Shown: one piece after another, positions 45,613 to 54,858 of the stretch | Layout of the letters: each line of letters begins with the position of its first letter | Numbering within the stretch: position 1 is the stretch's first letter | Assembly: GCF_009371885.1 (NCBI RefSeq) | Contig: NZ_QLZA01000007.1 | Coordinates: 62,001-126,000 of the forward strand | Direction of reading: 5' to 3' | DNA from: Bifidobacterium tibiigranuli | Lineage (GTDB): Bacteria > Actinomycetota > Actinomycetes > Actinomycetales > Bifidobacteriaceae | DNA length: 64,000 nt | Made by a program: the position numbers and the translations under genes | Notes under the pieces: generated by a model | The model's input: only the letters and a program-made list of their open reading frames with translations | What the model was told of the DNA's origin: nothing | Database searches by the model: none

Positions 45613-46506
45613 ATGACTTCCAAAGGAAAACCGTCGCCGCGCTCGGCTGTGAAACCCTTAAGCGATGAGCAGGTTCGTATACTCAACGAACGCCATCATC
45701 TGGTTGACCCGACGTATGAGCCGCCCATCCAAGGGCACGCGCCCAATACGGCTGAGATCGAGGCGCAGCATCCCAAAGGCACCAAGCGCCTGCTTGCCGG
45801 AGTGTCGGTCGTGATGCGGACGCACAGCAAAGTGCAGGCTTGGGGATTGGAGCATATCCCCGAAACCGGCGTATTCATCACAGCGGCGTCGCATGTGACG
45901 ATGTACGACGTGTTCGTGCCGATGATGACGCTGTTTCATATGGGCAGACGGCCGCGGTTCATGGCGAAGGCGGAGCTGGGCGGCTGGCCGGTGATCGGCA
46001 AATGGTTCCAGCTGGTCGGCATGCAGCCGGTGCCGAGGCGCAGTGGCAAGGCGCGCGTCATCGAAGAGGAATCCGTCAGGATTCTCACGTCCGGTCGCCC
46101 GCTGACGATCTGGCCGGAGGGCACGCTGACCCGCGATCCGCTCAAATGGCCGATGAGCATGAAGAACGGCGTCGGCATCATCGCGCTTGAGGCCTCGCGT
46201 CGATTGGGCCATCAGGTGCCGCTGTTCTGCGCGGTCACTTGGGGCGCGGCGAGCATCAACCACTGGTGGCCGTGGCCGCGCAAGAACGTCGTCATGTGCT
46301 ATGACACGCAGCTTGACTATTCCGATTTGCTTGGCTCAATGGCTCAATGGGGCGAGGAGCCGCCGGCAGCGCTGGCCGATGAGCTGGCCGGGCGGGTGCG
46401 CGAGCGCATGGAAGCCGTGATGACCGAGATTCGCGGTGAGCAGCCACCCGCCGAGGGATACTGGGACTTCCGCACGATGAGTCGCAAGCCGCGTTTATCC
46501 GCCTAA
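45613..46506 (+). CDS. plsC: 1-acyl-sn-glycerol-3-phosphate acyltransferase-like protein
   Basis: 297 residues. Acylates lysophosphatidate to phosphatidate in membrane lipid synthesis. The acyltransferase motifs are ASHVTMYDVF (HX4D catalytic pair), FMAKAELGGWPVIGKWF and PEGTLTRDPLKWP. An N-terminal extension of about 70 residues precedes the core. The ATG at 45613 lies in GGGGGCATG context; the upstream frame is not conserved. gpsA, the preceding step of the same pathway, follows 84 bp downstream, a logical pair. Confidence 0.88.
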   Translation: MTSKGKPSPRSAVKPLSDEQVRILNERHHLVDPTYEPPIQGHAPNTAEIEAQHPKGTKRLLAGVSVVMRTHSKVQAWGLEHIPETGVFITAASHVTMYDVFVPMMTLFHMGRRPRFMAKAELGGWPVIGKWFQLVGMQPVPRRSGKARVIEEESVRILTSGRPLTIWPEGTLTRDPLKWPMSMKNGVGIIALEASRRLGHQVPLFCAVTWGAASINHWWPWPRKNVVMCYDTQLDYSDLLGSMAQWGEEPPAALADELAGRVRERMEAVMTEIRGEQPPAEGYWDFRTMSRKPRLSA

Positions 46507-46590
46507 CGACTCGGCAAAGTCAATGCAAAGTCAAGGCGGGCGGTAGCATAACAAGGCATAGATACGTCCGCTGGCGCGAAGGAGCGAGGT

Positions 46591-47586
46591 ATGAAGATCA
46601 CGGTGTTGGGCGCGGGAGCCTGGGGCACGGCCTTCGGTCAGGTGCTTGCGGATGCCGGCAATGACGTGACGATGTGGGCGCGCGAACCTGAGATCGTGCA
46701 GGGTATCCGGGATCAGCATCATAATGCGGTCCGTTTGCCCAGCGTCAAGCGCCTCCCCGAGAATATGACGGCGACCGGCGACCGAGCCGAGGCGGTGTGC
46801 GGTGCGCGCATCGTCGTGGTTGCGATAGCCGCCCAGTTCGCTCGGATAGCGCTTGAGCCGTTCAAAGACCTGATTTCTGAGAATGCCATCGTCGTCTCGC
46901 TGATGAAGGGCATCGAGCGCAATACCGGCAAGCGCATGGATGAGGTGGTGCGCGAGGCGCTTGCCTTGCCGGCCGAGCGCTTCGCCGCCGTATCTGGCCC
47001 GAATCTGAGCAAGGAAATCGCCGACCGCCAGCCTTCGGCCACTGTTGTCGCATGCGAGGATATCGATGTGGCGCATACGGTCGCCTCTGCCTGCGCTACG
47101 GAATATTTCAAGACCTTCGTCACCACTGACGTGATTGGGCTGGAAATGTGCGGATCGCTCAAGAACGTCGTGGCGCTCGCGGTCGGCATGGCCCGAGGGG
47201 CCGGATACGGCGAGAACACTGCCGCCATGATCGAGACGCGCGGGCTTGCGGAACTTACGGCGCTGGGCGAGGCCGCCGGGGCGAACCCGAGAACCTTTGC
47301 CGGACTGGCAGGCGTCGGCGATCTGATTGCCACCTGCGGTTCGCCGCTGAGCCGCAACTATACTTTTGGCTCCAATCTGGGCAAAGGCATGAGCGTCGCG
47401 GAAGCGACGGCCGCCAGCAGCGGCGTGGCCGAAGGCGTGCCCACAACCGATGCCGTCGTGGCGCTGGGCCGCAAGTTTGGCGTGCCCACCCCGCTGGCCT
47501 GTGCAATGAGCCGGGTGCTGGATGAGGGCATCCCGTGCGCGCAGATGCTCGCCGAGCTGTTCAGCGCCGATATCAGCGAGGAATAG
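46591..47586 (+). CDS. gpsA: Glycerol-3-phosphate dehydrogenase (NAD(P)+)
   Basis: 331 residues. Reduces dihydroxyacetone phosphate to glycerol 3-phosphate for phospholipids. Rossmann motif VLGAGAWGTAFG at the N-terminus; SGPNLSKEIADRQPSA and the catalytic-lysine region CGSLKNVVALAVGMARGAGYGENT are standard. Preceded by GAAGGAGCGAGG. Probably co-transcribed with the upstream acyltransferase gene; a hairpin 210 bp downstream may end the transcript. Confidence 0.94.
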   Translation: MKITVLGAGAWGTAFGQVLADAGNDVTMWAREPEIVQGIRDQHHNAVRLPSVKRLPENMTATGDRAEAVCGARIVVVAIAAQFARIALEPFKDLISENAIVVSLMKGIERNTGKRMDEVVREALALPAERFAAVSGPNLSKEIADRQPSATVVACEDIDVAHTVASACATEYFKTFVTTDVIGLEMCGSLKNVVALAVGMARGAGYGENTAAMIETRGLAELTALGEAAGANPRTFAGLAGVGDLIATCGSPLSRNYTFGSNLGKGMSVAEATAASSGVAEGVPTTDAVVALGRKFGVPTPLACAMSRVLDEGIPCAQMLAELFSADISEE

Positions 47587-47682
47587 GGCGAACCCAGGGC
47601 CGAATGCATCGGACGAGTTTTCGAGTCTCAGTCACCAGACTGTGCTTGCCTTTGGACGTAGGTAGCTATTTGACTTATGCAC

Positions 47683-47714
47683 AATGATGCAATGATGCAA
47701 TGATGCAATGACGC
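47683..47714. repeat. 8-bp microsatellite, four units
   Basis: AATGATGC three times followed by AATGACGC, non-coding, downstream of gpsA. Confidence 0.85.
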
Positions 47715-47732
47715 ATAGAATGTGGCATCCAC

Positions 47733-47782
47733 ACGTCACGACTCCTGCATGATGAGCAAGTCTATGCGGGGTTGCATCGCGT
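47733..47782. repeat. Degenerate copy of the CACAACCCCCGCA palindrome
   Basis: ACGTCACGACTCCTGCATGA facing TCTATGCGGGGTTGCATCGC; same layout as 31022-31070 but with several mismatches. Confidence 0.6.
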
Positions 47783-47798
47783 AAAAGGTCTGAAATAT

Positions 47799-47841
47799 CG
47801 CAATGCCGGCGCTCCACCCCTGTGGCAGTGCCGGCATTGCG
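47799..47841. terminator. Hairpin downstream of gpsA
   Basis: CGCAATGCCGGC (47799-47810) pairs with GCCGGCATTGCG (47830-47841) across 19 bases. A further short CCGCTTAT/ATAAGCGG hairpin lies near 47925-47953. No gene is seen in 47587-48139. Confidence 0.55.
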
Positions 47842-48082
47842 ACACATAACGTCAGGAGCATGGCAGTCCTAAGCAGCATGCTCATTCAGAAATTGTGGCG
47901 CATCCTTGAGGCAGAACGTTGTCCGCTTATCGGACTGCTGCGAATAAGCGGATGAGCAGTGGCTCTTTTCCTTGCTGTCATTACCGCAAACCTTGCCAAA
48001 GGCGCTGAGATCATCAGTCGACATTTGGCAATCCGTAACAGTCTCGAAATACGAGCGTTACTGTTGCGTTTCTCAGACTATT

Positions 48083-48101
48083 TATGATTGGTCCTACCAA
48101 T
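48083..48101 (+). promoter_or_regulatory. Promoter -10 and FadR-type operator of the ABC catabolic operon
   Basis: TATGAT (48083-48088) overlaps ATTGGTCCTACCAAT (48087-48101), a dyad with the TGGT-N3-ACCA core typical of the FadR subfamily of GntR. It is 38 bp before the start codon of the binding protein. An identical 15-mer stands at 56926-56940. Confidence 0.8.
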
Positions 48102-48139
48102 TTGAATTGGTGATTGCAACACATGCAAAAGGAAAAATC

Positions 48140-49186
48140 ATGAGAGTAAAAAATGTAAACCGGTACATCGCGCAATCTCTCGCTTTGGTCACCAGTGTCG
48201 TTCTGCTTGCCTCGGGCTGTGGATCATCAGCCAGTTCTTCATCGAGCGCAACGAATGCACTGAGCGTTGGCTACGCGAGTTGTGCACACTGCATCCCTAT
48301 GAGCCTGATTCCGAATAAGGCGAAGGACCTCAAATTGGACATGCATCAGTTCCAAAATGGCAACGATTCTCTAATGGCACTCATGAGCAAGAAGGTGGAT
48401 GTCGCTCAGGTCACCTATGGGCATCTTGTCACCGCTTTGAATCAAGGTTCTCCCGTGGTCGCAATATCAGGCCAGATCAATGGCGGTAGTGATATCATCC
48501 TTTCCAACGGTATGAAGGATAAGGTCAGCCCAGGCAACTGGAAAGAACTCTCCTCCTATATCAAACAAAAGGCATCTGATGGCGCAAAGCTGAAGATTGG
48601 CGCCAACCGAGGAAGCTCGCAGGATCTCCAGATGCGTGCGCAGTTCAGCGCCGAAGGCGTCGATGTCAACAAGGATCTGGACTTCGTGAATATCTCGAAT
48701 CCGGCCGATTTCAAGAATAATCTCGTGAACAAGCAGATTGACCTTGTATCGGCTGTCGAACCATTCGCATCCGGTATCATCCTATCGAATTCCGGCTATC
48801 ACTTCGCTTATCCGTATGATCAGCCGATGGGCGACCTCACCAATATTATCCTGACTCGCGATGATGTAATCAAATCGAAGCATGACGCGCTTCAGCAATT
48901 CGTTGATGCGAACGTTGAAGTTGTCGATGGGCTGAAAGGTGATACAAGCCCATGGGTGGATGCGGTCGTCTCCAAGACGGGCCTGGACAAGGCCATTGCG
49001 CAACGAGCGGTGAAGAATGCAAGGCCTGATTACACCATCAAAATGACCAAGGTCGAGCAGATAGCCAAGACGCTCAAGGGCATGGGATATGTGCAAAAGG
49101 ATGTTTCCGGCCAAATCTCCTCGCATGTTGACTACAGCTTCCTGTCCAAAGCGACCAAGCAATCCGAAGCCCAGCTTGGTAAGTAG
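48140..49186 (+). CDS. NMT1/SsuA-type ABC substrate-binding lipoprotein
   Basis: 348 residues. Signal peptide with LLASGC lipobox, a Ser-rich spacer, then a binding domain starting SVGYASCAHCIPMSLIP. GPVV-like strands (GSPVVAISGQIN, KLKIGANRGSSQDLQMRAQF, IDLVSAVEPFASGI) follow. This is the periplasmic-binding fold of taurine/sulfonate, thiamine-precursor and pyrimidine-type importers; ligands are small polar or aromatic molecules. The Cys-x-x-Cys in the first strand is unusual. Start ATG at 48140 behind AAAGGA. First gene of a run of eight rightward genes controlled by the operator at 48087. Confidence 0.85.
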   Translation: MRVKNVNRYIAQSLALVTSVVLLASGCGSSASSSSSATNALSVGYASCAHCIPMSLIPNKAKDLKLDMHQFQNGNDSLMALMSKKVDVAQVTYGHLVTALNQGSPVVAISGQINGGSDIILSNGMKDKVSPGNWKELSSYIKQKASDGAKLKIGANRGSSQDLQMRAQFSAEGVDVNKDLDFVNISNPADFKNNLVNKQIDLVSAVEPFASGIILSNSGYHFAYPYDQPMGDLTNIILTRDDVIKSKHDALQQFVDANVEVVDGLKGDTSPWVDAVVSKTGLDKAIAQRAVKNARPDYTIKMTKVEQIAKTLKGMGYVQKDVSGQISSHVDYSFLSKATKQSEAQLGK

Positions 49187-49188
49187 TG

Positions 49189-50016
49189 ATGAGCATGACT
49201 GGTCGCAAGAATCCTGCAACGTGGGGCAAAACGCTTCTTTCGAAGCTTGGCCACGGGATTCAAAAACTCATCTTCCCGATTCTGGTCATTGCGATATGGG
49301 AATCGTCCTCGTTCAGCTCAGACTATAGCTCGGTTTTCCCAACACCCAGCAAAATTATTCATGCACTAGGAGACTGGATCTTCGGGTTTGACGGCAGTAC
49401 GCAGAGCGTCAGCGGCCAGTGGCTCACGGCCGCGGCCAGCAGCCTGACGCGCGTGCTTTCCGGGTATGCTCTTGCTATCGTGCTGGGCATCATCGCAGGT
49501 ATTGTATGCTCGTGGTGGGAGGTCACCAAGCGCCTTTTGGAGCCGACGGTGCAGATGTTGCGTTTCATTCCGCCAGTCTCCTGGATACCATTAAGCATCA
49601 TATGGTTTGGCATAGGCGATGGTCCTGCGGTGTTCCTCGTGTTCCTGGCAGCGTTCTTCCACATTTTTATCAATACGACGCATGGCATTGTAAGCACGCC
49701 TGAAAACCTGCTTCGTGCCACGGAGATGATGAGTGCAAGCTCGCTGCAAAAGTTGATATACGTGGCATTGCCTCATGCAGTACCCTCCATTTTCACAGGT
49801 TTGCGCACAGGACTTGGCGCAGCCTGGATGACGGTGGTGACGTCCGAAATGATAGCGGTGAAAAGCGGCTTGGGCTATTCCCTGTGGGATTCGTACAATT
49901 TCATGCGTCTGGATCTGGTCGTTGCCGCCATGGTGAGCATTGGGGTCATCGGCTACCTGTCCGACTTTATTCTGCGGCTCAGCTACCGCCGCGTTATGTT
50001 CTGGAAGGAGTCCTGA
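49189..50016 (+). CDS. ABC permease, SsuC/TauC type
   Basis: About 275 residues and six helices. The EAA-like loop reads ATEMMSASSLQKLIYVALPHAVP; ALAIVLGIIAGIVCSWW and FIPPVSWIPLSIIWFGIGDGPAVFLVFLAAFF are typical of NitT/TauT permeases. The stop of the binding-protein gene overlaps the GTG/ATG start cluster (49186-49195), so translation is coupled. Partner of the ATPase that starts one base after its stop. Confidence 0.9.
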   Translation: MSMTGRKNPATWGKTLLSKLGHGIQKLIFPILVIAIWESSSFSSDYSSVFPTPSKIIHALGDWIFGFDGSTQSVSGQWLTAAASSLTRVLSGYALAIVLGIIAGIVCSWWEVTKRLLEPTVQMLRFIPPVSWIPLSIIWFGIGDGPAVFLVFLAAFFHIFINTTHGIVSTPENLLRATEMMSASSLQKLIYVALPHAVPSIFTGLRTGLGAAWMTVVTSEMIAVKSGLGYSLWDSYNFMRLDLVVAAMVSIGVIGYLSDFILRLSYRRVMFWKES

Positions 50017-50017
50017 C

Positions 50018-50767
50018 ATGGCTTATCGCTACCTCAGTATTGAGAATGTAGGCAAGAGATATCAGACGCCGAACGGCGCGCTTGATGTGCTCGAGAATCT
50101 TGATCTGCGCATTAAGGATCATGAATTCGTCTGCATCGTTGGACCGAGTGGATGTGGGAAAACCACGATTCTTAATCTCATCGCGGGATTCGAATCGCCC
50201 ACTTCCGGCCGGCTGACGCTTCTGGACGAGCCGATTGAAGGGCCGGGCAGTGATCGTGCGGTCGTCTTCCAGGAAGCAAGCCTGATGCCTTGGATGAATG
50301 TGCAGTCCAATATTGGATTGCCACTCAAGGTGAAGCATGTTTCCAAAGAGGAGCGTGCCGCGAAAGTCGAACCGCTTATCGACACAGTGGGCTTAAAGGG
50401 CTTCGAGCGGCATTTCCCTTGGCAGCTTTCCGGGGGCATGCAGCAGCGAGTGGGTATCGCGCGAGCGTTGGCCATGGATCCTCAGATTATTTTGATGGAT
50501 GAGCCTTTCGGCGCGTTGGATGCGCAGACGCGTGAATCCATGCAGGAAAGTCTGGTTGACATCTGGTCGAAATCCAAGAAAACCGTAGTGTTCATTACTC
50601 ATAGCATCGATGAGGCGCTCGTACTCGGCGATCGCGTCATCGTCATGGGATCGCGAGGGACCGGGGTTAAGGATGACATTCATGTGGATCTGGACCGTCC
50701 TCGTGACTCGACCACGGTTCCGTTCAACGAATTGAAGAAGCACATTAGAGAGCTTCTCGTCAACTGA
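50018..50767 (+). CDS. ABC ATPase, SsuB/TauB type
   Basis: 249 residues with Walker A GPSGCGKTT, Q-loop FQEASLMPW, signature LSGGMQQR, Walker B ILMDEPFGALD and the H-loop THSIDEA. The Q-loop with ...LMPW is typical of nitrate/taurine-type ATPases. Start at 50018 with GGAAGGAG upstream. Completes the importer; the next gene begins 31 bp later. Confidence 0.93.
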   Translation: MAYRYLSIENVGKRYQTPNGALDVLENLDLRIKDHEFVCIVGPSGCGKTTILNLIAGFESPTSGRLTLLDEPIEGPGSDRAVVFQEASLMPWMNVQSNIGLPLKVKHVSKEERAAKVEPLIDTVGLKGFERHFPWQLSGGMQQRVGIARALAMDPQIILMDEPFGALDAQTRESMQESLVDIWSKSKKTVVFITHSIDEALVLGDRVIVMGSRGTGVKDDIHVDLDRPRDSTTVPFNELKKHIRELLVN

Positions 50768-50798
50768 TGAGCGCAAAACGCGCAGAAAGAGACATTCT

Positions 50799-51524
50799 AT
50801 GAAACGCATTGGCATGCTGACTCCGTCATCAAACACTATTCTGGAGCCTGAAACCTTCGCCATGCTGTCGGCATTGCCTGATGTCAGCGTCCACTTCGGC
50901 AGGTTTTCAGTTACAGAGATCACGCTTTCCAATAAAGGCGTAGGGCAGTTCGATATAGAGCCCATGCTGACGGCGGCCAGATTGCTGGCGGAAGCAAAAG
51001 TCGACTGCATCATATGGAATGGCACTTCCGCAGGATGGCTTGGAGAGGACAGCGACGCGCGGCTGTGTGACAGCATCAGCCAGGAGACGGGCATCCCATG
51101 TTCATCTGTCGTGCTGGGGCAACGCGAGTTGTTCCGTCGGCTTGGGGTGCATTCCATTAATCTGGTGGATCCGTACACCGAGGATGTGAATGCGGCGATC
51201 CAGCACACGTTTGGGGCGATGGGCACGGCTGTTGCCGGATGGTCGTCGTTCAATGAGCATGTGAACTGGAATTTTTCGCAGTTCACCCGCTCTCAGATCA
51301 AGGCAAAAGTTCAGGAGCTGATGCAGCAGCACCCGGACGCCGATGGCATCTACGCGTTCTGCACGAATATGAATGCTGCAGACTTAGCCATTTGGGCAGA
51401 AAGTCGATACGGCATACCGTTCGTTGATTCCACATCCTTGGCAGTCTGGGAGGCGCTGCGCGTCATTGAATACCCGAGTGCCGACAGGCTTGCCCAGCAG
51501 TGGGGAACGATGTTCAATGCGTAA
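50799..51524 (+). CDS. Asp/Glu-racemase-superfamily enzyme (maleate isomerase / arylmalonate decarboxylase-like)
   Basis: 241 residues. The N-terminus (MLTPSSNTILEPE) has the PSSNT motif of maleate cis-trans isomerases. However, the position of the first catalytic cysteine reads W-N-G-T-S (Gly75-Thr76-Ser77), not a Cys-Thr-Ser. The second cysteine is kept (FCTNMN, Cys188). One cysteine plus a GTS loop is the arrangement of arylmalonate decarboxylase, which decarboxylates malonates without cofactor. Maleate isomerase, hydantoin racemase and Asp/Glu racemases need two cysteines. Prediction: isomerase is unlikely; decarboxylation or another carbanion reaction is plausible. RBS AGAAAGAGA. It overlaps the next gene by eight bases. 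Confidence 0.8.
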   Translation: MKRIGMLTPSSNTILEPETFAMLSALPDVSVHFGRFSVTEITLSNKGVGQFDIEPMLTAARLLAEAKVDCIIWNGTSAGWLGEDSDARLCDSISQETGIPCSSVVLGQRELFRRLGVHSINLVDPYTEDVNAAIQHTFGAMGTAVAGWSSFNEHVNWNFSQFTRSQIKAKVQELMQQHPDADGIYAFCTNMNAADLAIWAESRYGIPFVDSTSLAVWEALRVIEYPSADRLAQQWGTMFNA

Positions 51525-52875
51525 TGCACCGGGAATCATGGGCAACGAGTACTGGCTGGTGAATGTCGCAGCTGTCATCGAGCATGACGGCAAATTTGAG
51601 GTGCGTCACCATACCAGCATTCATGTGGTGGGAAACACCATCGCTTGGATAGGAGATTCCGTGCGCGCATCGCAGGCGCCAGATGCCGAGGTGCGCGTCA
51701 TTGACGCGCACGATGCCTATGCGCTGCCCGGATTCATCAACACTCATGTTCATTCCGCCCTGCTGTCGAATCATGGCCGGGGAGACGACTATGCGGGGGC
51801 GCCGATCTATCAGCACCGCGTAGCGCAAGGCATCATGTTCTCTCCTGATGAACTTGCGGTTCTCGCCGGTTTCGGAGCGGTGCAGGCAGCGCTGATGGGA
51901 TCGACCACCATAGTCGATAACTATGAGCATGAGGATGCCTCCGCTGCCTACCTAGAGCGCGTTGGTATTCGTTGCTATGTCAGCGAACGCGTGCATGACG
52001 CCGATCTCGCCGTACTAGCGTACAGCGGCCGGTACGAATATCAGCACGCTATTCGCGAGCAAACGCTGTCCAGACAGCACAATCTCGAGGATCGCTATGC
52101 AGGCAACGGCGACGACGACCTGATGCGTGTGATGATCGGGCCGCATGGTCCGGACACCTGCTCGCGCGAATTGCTTGCGGAATGCTCGCAACTTGCCAAA
52201 GAGCGCCAGCAACTGGTGGCGATTCACCTGTCGCAGGGAGCACATGAGCGCAACCAAGTTTCGTCCCGTGACAGTATGGATTCGGTGGAACTGCTGGAAT
52301 CCTGCGGTTTGCTGGGTCCATGGCTGCTAGCTGGCCACTGCCTATCGCTGCCGCAGTCACGCATCGCCCGGCTAGCGCAAGCGGGGACAAACGTGATCCA
52401 AATGGTGGGTGCAAATCTCAAATCCGGCTGCCGTCTGCAAAGCGACGAGTTTGCCCAGGCTGGTGCCAATGTGTGCGTTGCTACGGACAACATGATGCCC
52501 GACATGCTGGATTGCCTGCGTCTATATGCGCTGGTGAACCGTCTTGGTTCACCGCATCCCGATGACTATGACGCGTCTCGGGCGCTTGCATCCGCAACGA
52601 TCAATCCCGCTCTCGCCATCGGCCGTTCGCATGATCTTGGACGTCTGACAAAGGGGTACAAGGCCGACATCGTGCTCATCGAACCCAACCCTGTGGTGTC
52701 GGTCCCTGCCAGCGGTGAACTGCAGCATATCGTCTATAACTACCGGCGTGACGATATCCGCGACGTTATCGTGAACGGCGAATTCGTAGTGAAGGACCAC
52801 GCGCCGGCCAATGCCGACCTCATGCAGCTGCGGCAGGAAGCACTTCGGATCTTTGCGGTGCATGATCATGAATGA
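51517..52875 (+). CDS. TRZ/ATZ-type amidohydrolase (deaminase or chlorohydrolase family)
   Basis: About 452 residues. A metal-dependent TIM-barrel hydrolase of the guanine/triazine/SAH deaminase superfamily. The metal ligands are complete: INTHVHS (HxH), VAIHLSQG, LAGHCLSL and VATDNMMPD. It therefore probably removes an amino or related group from a nitrogen heterocycle or opens it. The C-terminal SATINPALAIG and KGYKADIVLIE blocks are standard. Start either ATG 51517, overlapping the previous stop, or ATG 51538. The substrate-binding loop (HSALLSNHGRGDDYAG) differs from known deaminases I recall. Confidence 0.85.
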   Translation: MRNAPGIMGNEYWLVNVAAVIEHDGKFEVRHHTSIHVVGNTIAWIGDSVRASQAPDAEVRVIDAHDAYALPGFINTHVHSALLSNHGRGDDYAGAPIYQHRVAQGIMFSPDELAVLAGFGAVQAALMGSTTIVDNYEHEDASAAYLERVGIRCYVSERVHDADLAVLAYSGRYEYQHAIREQTLSRQHNLEDRYAGNGDDDLMRVMIGPHGPDTCSRELLAECSQLAKERQQLVAIHLSQGAHERNQVSSRDSMDSVELLESCGLLGPWLLAGHCLSLPQSRIARLAQAGTNVIQMVGANLKSGCRLQSDEFAQAGANVCVATDNMMPDMLDCLRLYALVNRLGSPHPDDYDASRALASATINPALAIGRSHDLGRLTKGYKADIVLIEPNPVVSVPASGELQHIVYNYRRDDIRDVIVNGEFVVKDHAPANADLMQLRQEALRIFAVHDHE

Positions 52876-54088
52876 GCGGAATTCCAAGCGTATGCTTCTC
52901 GACAAGCGATTTCACACCAGCGCGACTGTGCTGGAATCTGAGCCGGGCGCACGGGCGGATGACGAAGGCCCAGTCTTCGGCGTCAAGGATCTTATCGCGG
53001 TACAAGGAGTGCCGCGTTATCTCGGTTTCGAGCGTTGCATTGGGCACAAGCAGCCTGAGGCGACCGAGTCCGCGACATGCGTTTCGCTGCTACGCAATCA
53101 CGGCTACAAGCTGTATGCCACGCAGAAGACCCCACCGCTGGGATTGGGATTGACGGATGTCGATACGGTATATCCTGCGATGCCAGGGGCATATCCGGGA
53201 GGTTCCAGCACTGGTAGTGCGGTCGCGGTCAGCACGGGCATCACCGATGTGGCCTTGGGGACGGATTCCATGGGATCAGTGCGCAAACCGGCTGCGCTCA
53301 ATGATATCTGGGGATTCAAGCCCATGCATGGCAGCTACCCGTCTGACCATATCTGCGATACGTCGCCCAGTTTCACCGATGTTGGAACGCTTGCACGCAA
53401 TTTGGAAGATCTCGAAGCGTTGGACCGTATACTGAACGCTGATGTCGAGAGTCGCAATTCTGCAAGAAAACCAACAAAATTCAAGGTGCTGACTATTGAC
53501 AATGCATCGATGGGCCCTGCTATCAATGCGCAATATCAGCGTGCCCTCGTGGTGCTGAGCGGTGATAACGACATTCGTCTCGAATCGTCCGCTATTGATT
53601 GGGAACAACTAGCCTACCCGGCTGATATCACCGCCACTATCAGCAACTATGAGCTGATGCGAGCAATCCGACAGGACGAAACCTCAGGATCATGGCTGCG
53701 TCGTGAAATCAACGACTACGTCAGCCGGTACATGGACAATCCGACAGTGCCCGCCAGCGACTATCGGCAAGCTTTGCAAGAGAAACGAAATTATGCGCAG
53801 CATATGGAACAGCGTTTCCCTGACATTGCCGTGCTCACGCCCGCCCTGCCGCAGCGGCCGCCCAGTCTTCCCTGGAGCAACCGGTCGGATATGCTGCACC
53901 GGCTTACGAGATACACATCGCTAGCCAATGTGCTGGGTACGGCCAGCATCTGCATACCGATGCACCGCAGCAACTCGTCGTTTTCCTATGATTTCGGGCT
54001 GCTGCTCACGTCGCTTACCTCAACAATCACGCATCGTCAGCTCTTTGAAACCGCTCGCATAATAAGCGGCGCGATTTCGGCTGCATAA
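52868..54088 (+). CDS. Amidase-signature hydrolase (first of two)
   Basis: 406 residues. The Ser-cisSer-Lys triad is visible: VKDLIAVQG (Lys), GGSSTGSA (cis-Ser) and GTDSMGSVRKPAA (nucleophile Ser). The usual GGSSGGSA and GTDxGGSIR are slightly altered (Thr and Met replacing Gly). It is shorter than most family members (450-500), with a reduced middle region and a C-terminus ending soon after ANVLGTASICIP. Hydrolyses a linear or cyclic amide. Overlaps the amidohydrolase gene by eight bases. The start could also be the ATG at 52862 or 52892. Confidence 0.85.
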   Translation: MNERNSKRMLLDKRFHTSATVLESEPGARADDEGPVFGVKDLIAVQGVPRYLGFERCIGHKQPEATESATCVSLLRNHGYKLYATQKTPPLGLGLTDVDTVYPAMPGAYPGGSSTGSAVAVSTGITDVALGTDSMGSVRKPAALNDIWGFKPMHGSYPSDHICDTSPSFTDVGTLARNLEDLEALDRILNADVESRNSARKPTKFKVLTIDNASMGPAINAQYQRALVVLSGDNDIRLESSAIDWEQLAYPADITATISNYELMRAIRQDETSGSWLRREINDYVSRYMDNPTVPASDYRQALQEKRNYAQHMEQRFPDIAVLTPALPQRPPSLPWSNRSDMLHRLTRYTSLANVLGTASICIPMHRSNSSFSYDFGLLLTSLTSTITHRQLFETARIISGAISAA

Positions 54089-54115
54089 CAGATGCATAAC
54101 AGAAAGGAAATCACC

Positions 54116-54841
54116 ATGAATACCACTCGAAGAGTGCTGATAACAGGAGGCGCGTCCGGCATCGGCGCTGCAACAGCAGGCCTGCTGCGTTCGCAAGGAT
54201 GGCAGGTGGCTGTGCTGGATATACAGCATGCCGACAACGATGACTTATCGTTCATCTGCGATTTGCGCGATCCTGCACAAGTGGAGCATGCGGTGCATGA
54301 GGCCACTGAGGCATTAGGAGGACTTGATTGCCTGATCAATGCAGCTGGCGTGGAATCCGTGCACAGCGTAGCCGAACTTGATGTGGACGAATGGGATCGC
54401 GTGATCAACACCAATCTTCGCGCTCAGTTCCTGACAATCAAGGCAGGCGTCGAGGCTCTGAAAGCGGGGGATTCGGCGTCTATCGTGAACGTGTCTTCGC
54501 AGCTTGCCTCGGTTGGCGCGGACCGCTTCAGCGCATACACCGCATCCAAAGCCGGCATACTTGGGCTTACACGATCTCTGGCCATTGAGCTCGCCAAAGA
54601 CGACATCCGCGTCAACGCGGTCTCTCCTGGCGCGGTGGAGACGCCGCTGCTGGCGCGGCAATTCGAAGGAGGCAAGCGCGGGCCACAGGGAACGATTGAC
54701 GACCTTATCGCCCAGCATCCGATTGGCCGTCTGGGCAAACCGGATGAGATTGCGCAGGTCATAGCGTTCTTGGCGTCTCCGGCAGCATCGTTCGTGACCG
54801 GTGCCAATTACATTGTCGACGGCGGCTATACGGCTATCTGA
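54116..54841 (+). CDS. Short-chain dehydrogenase/reductase
   Basis: 241 residues. Classical SDR: the NAD(P) motif GGASGIG, the NAAG motif as INAAGVES, catalytic Ser in VNVSSQLAS and YTASK (Y-x-x-x-K), then [10 protein letters not shown] and the C-terminal [17 protein letters not shown] with an acidic residue at the end of strand 2 suggests NAD over NADP. It could oxidise or reduce a hydroxy/keto intermediate of the pathway. RBS GAAAGGAA; 27 bp after the amidase. Confidence 0.9.
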   Translation: MNTTRRVLITGGASGIGAATAGLLRSQGWQVAVLDIQHADNDDLSFICDLRDPAQVEHAVHEATEALGGLDCLINAAGVESVHSVAELDVDEWDRVINTNLRAQFLTIKAGVEALKAGDSASIVNVSSQLASVGADRFSAYTASKAGILGLTRSLAIELAKDDIRVNAVSPGAVETPLLARQFEGGKRGPQGTIDDLIAQHPIGRLGKPDEIAQVIAFLASPAASFVTGANYIVDGGYTAI

Positions 54842-54858
54842 TTGAGGGGCAGACAATC

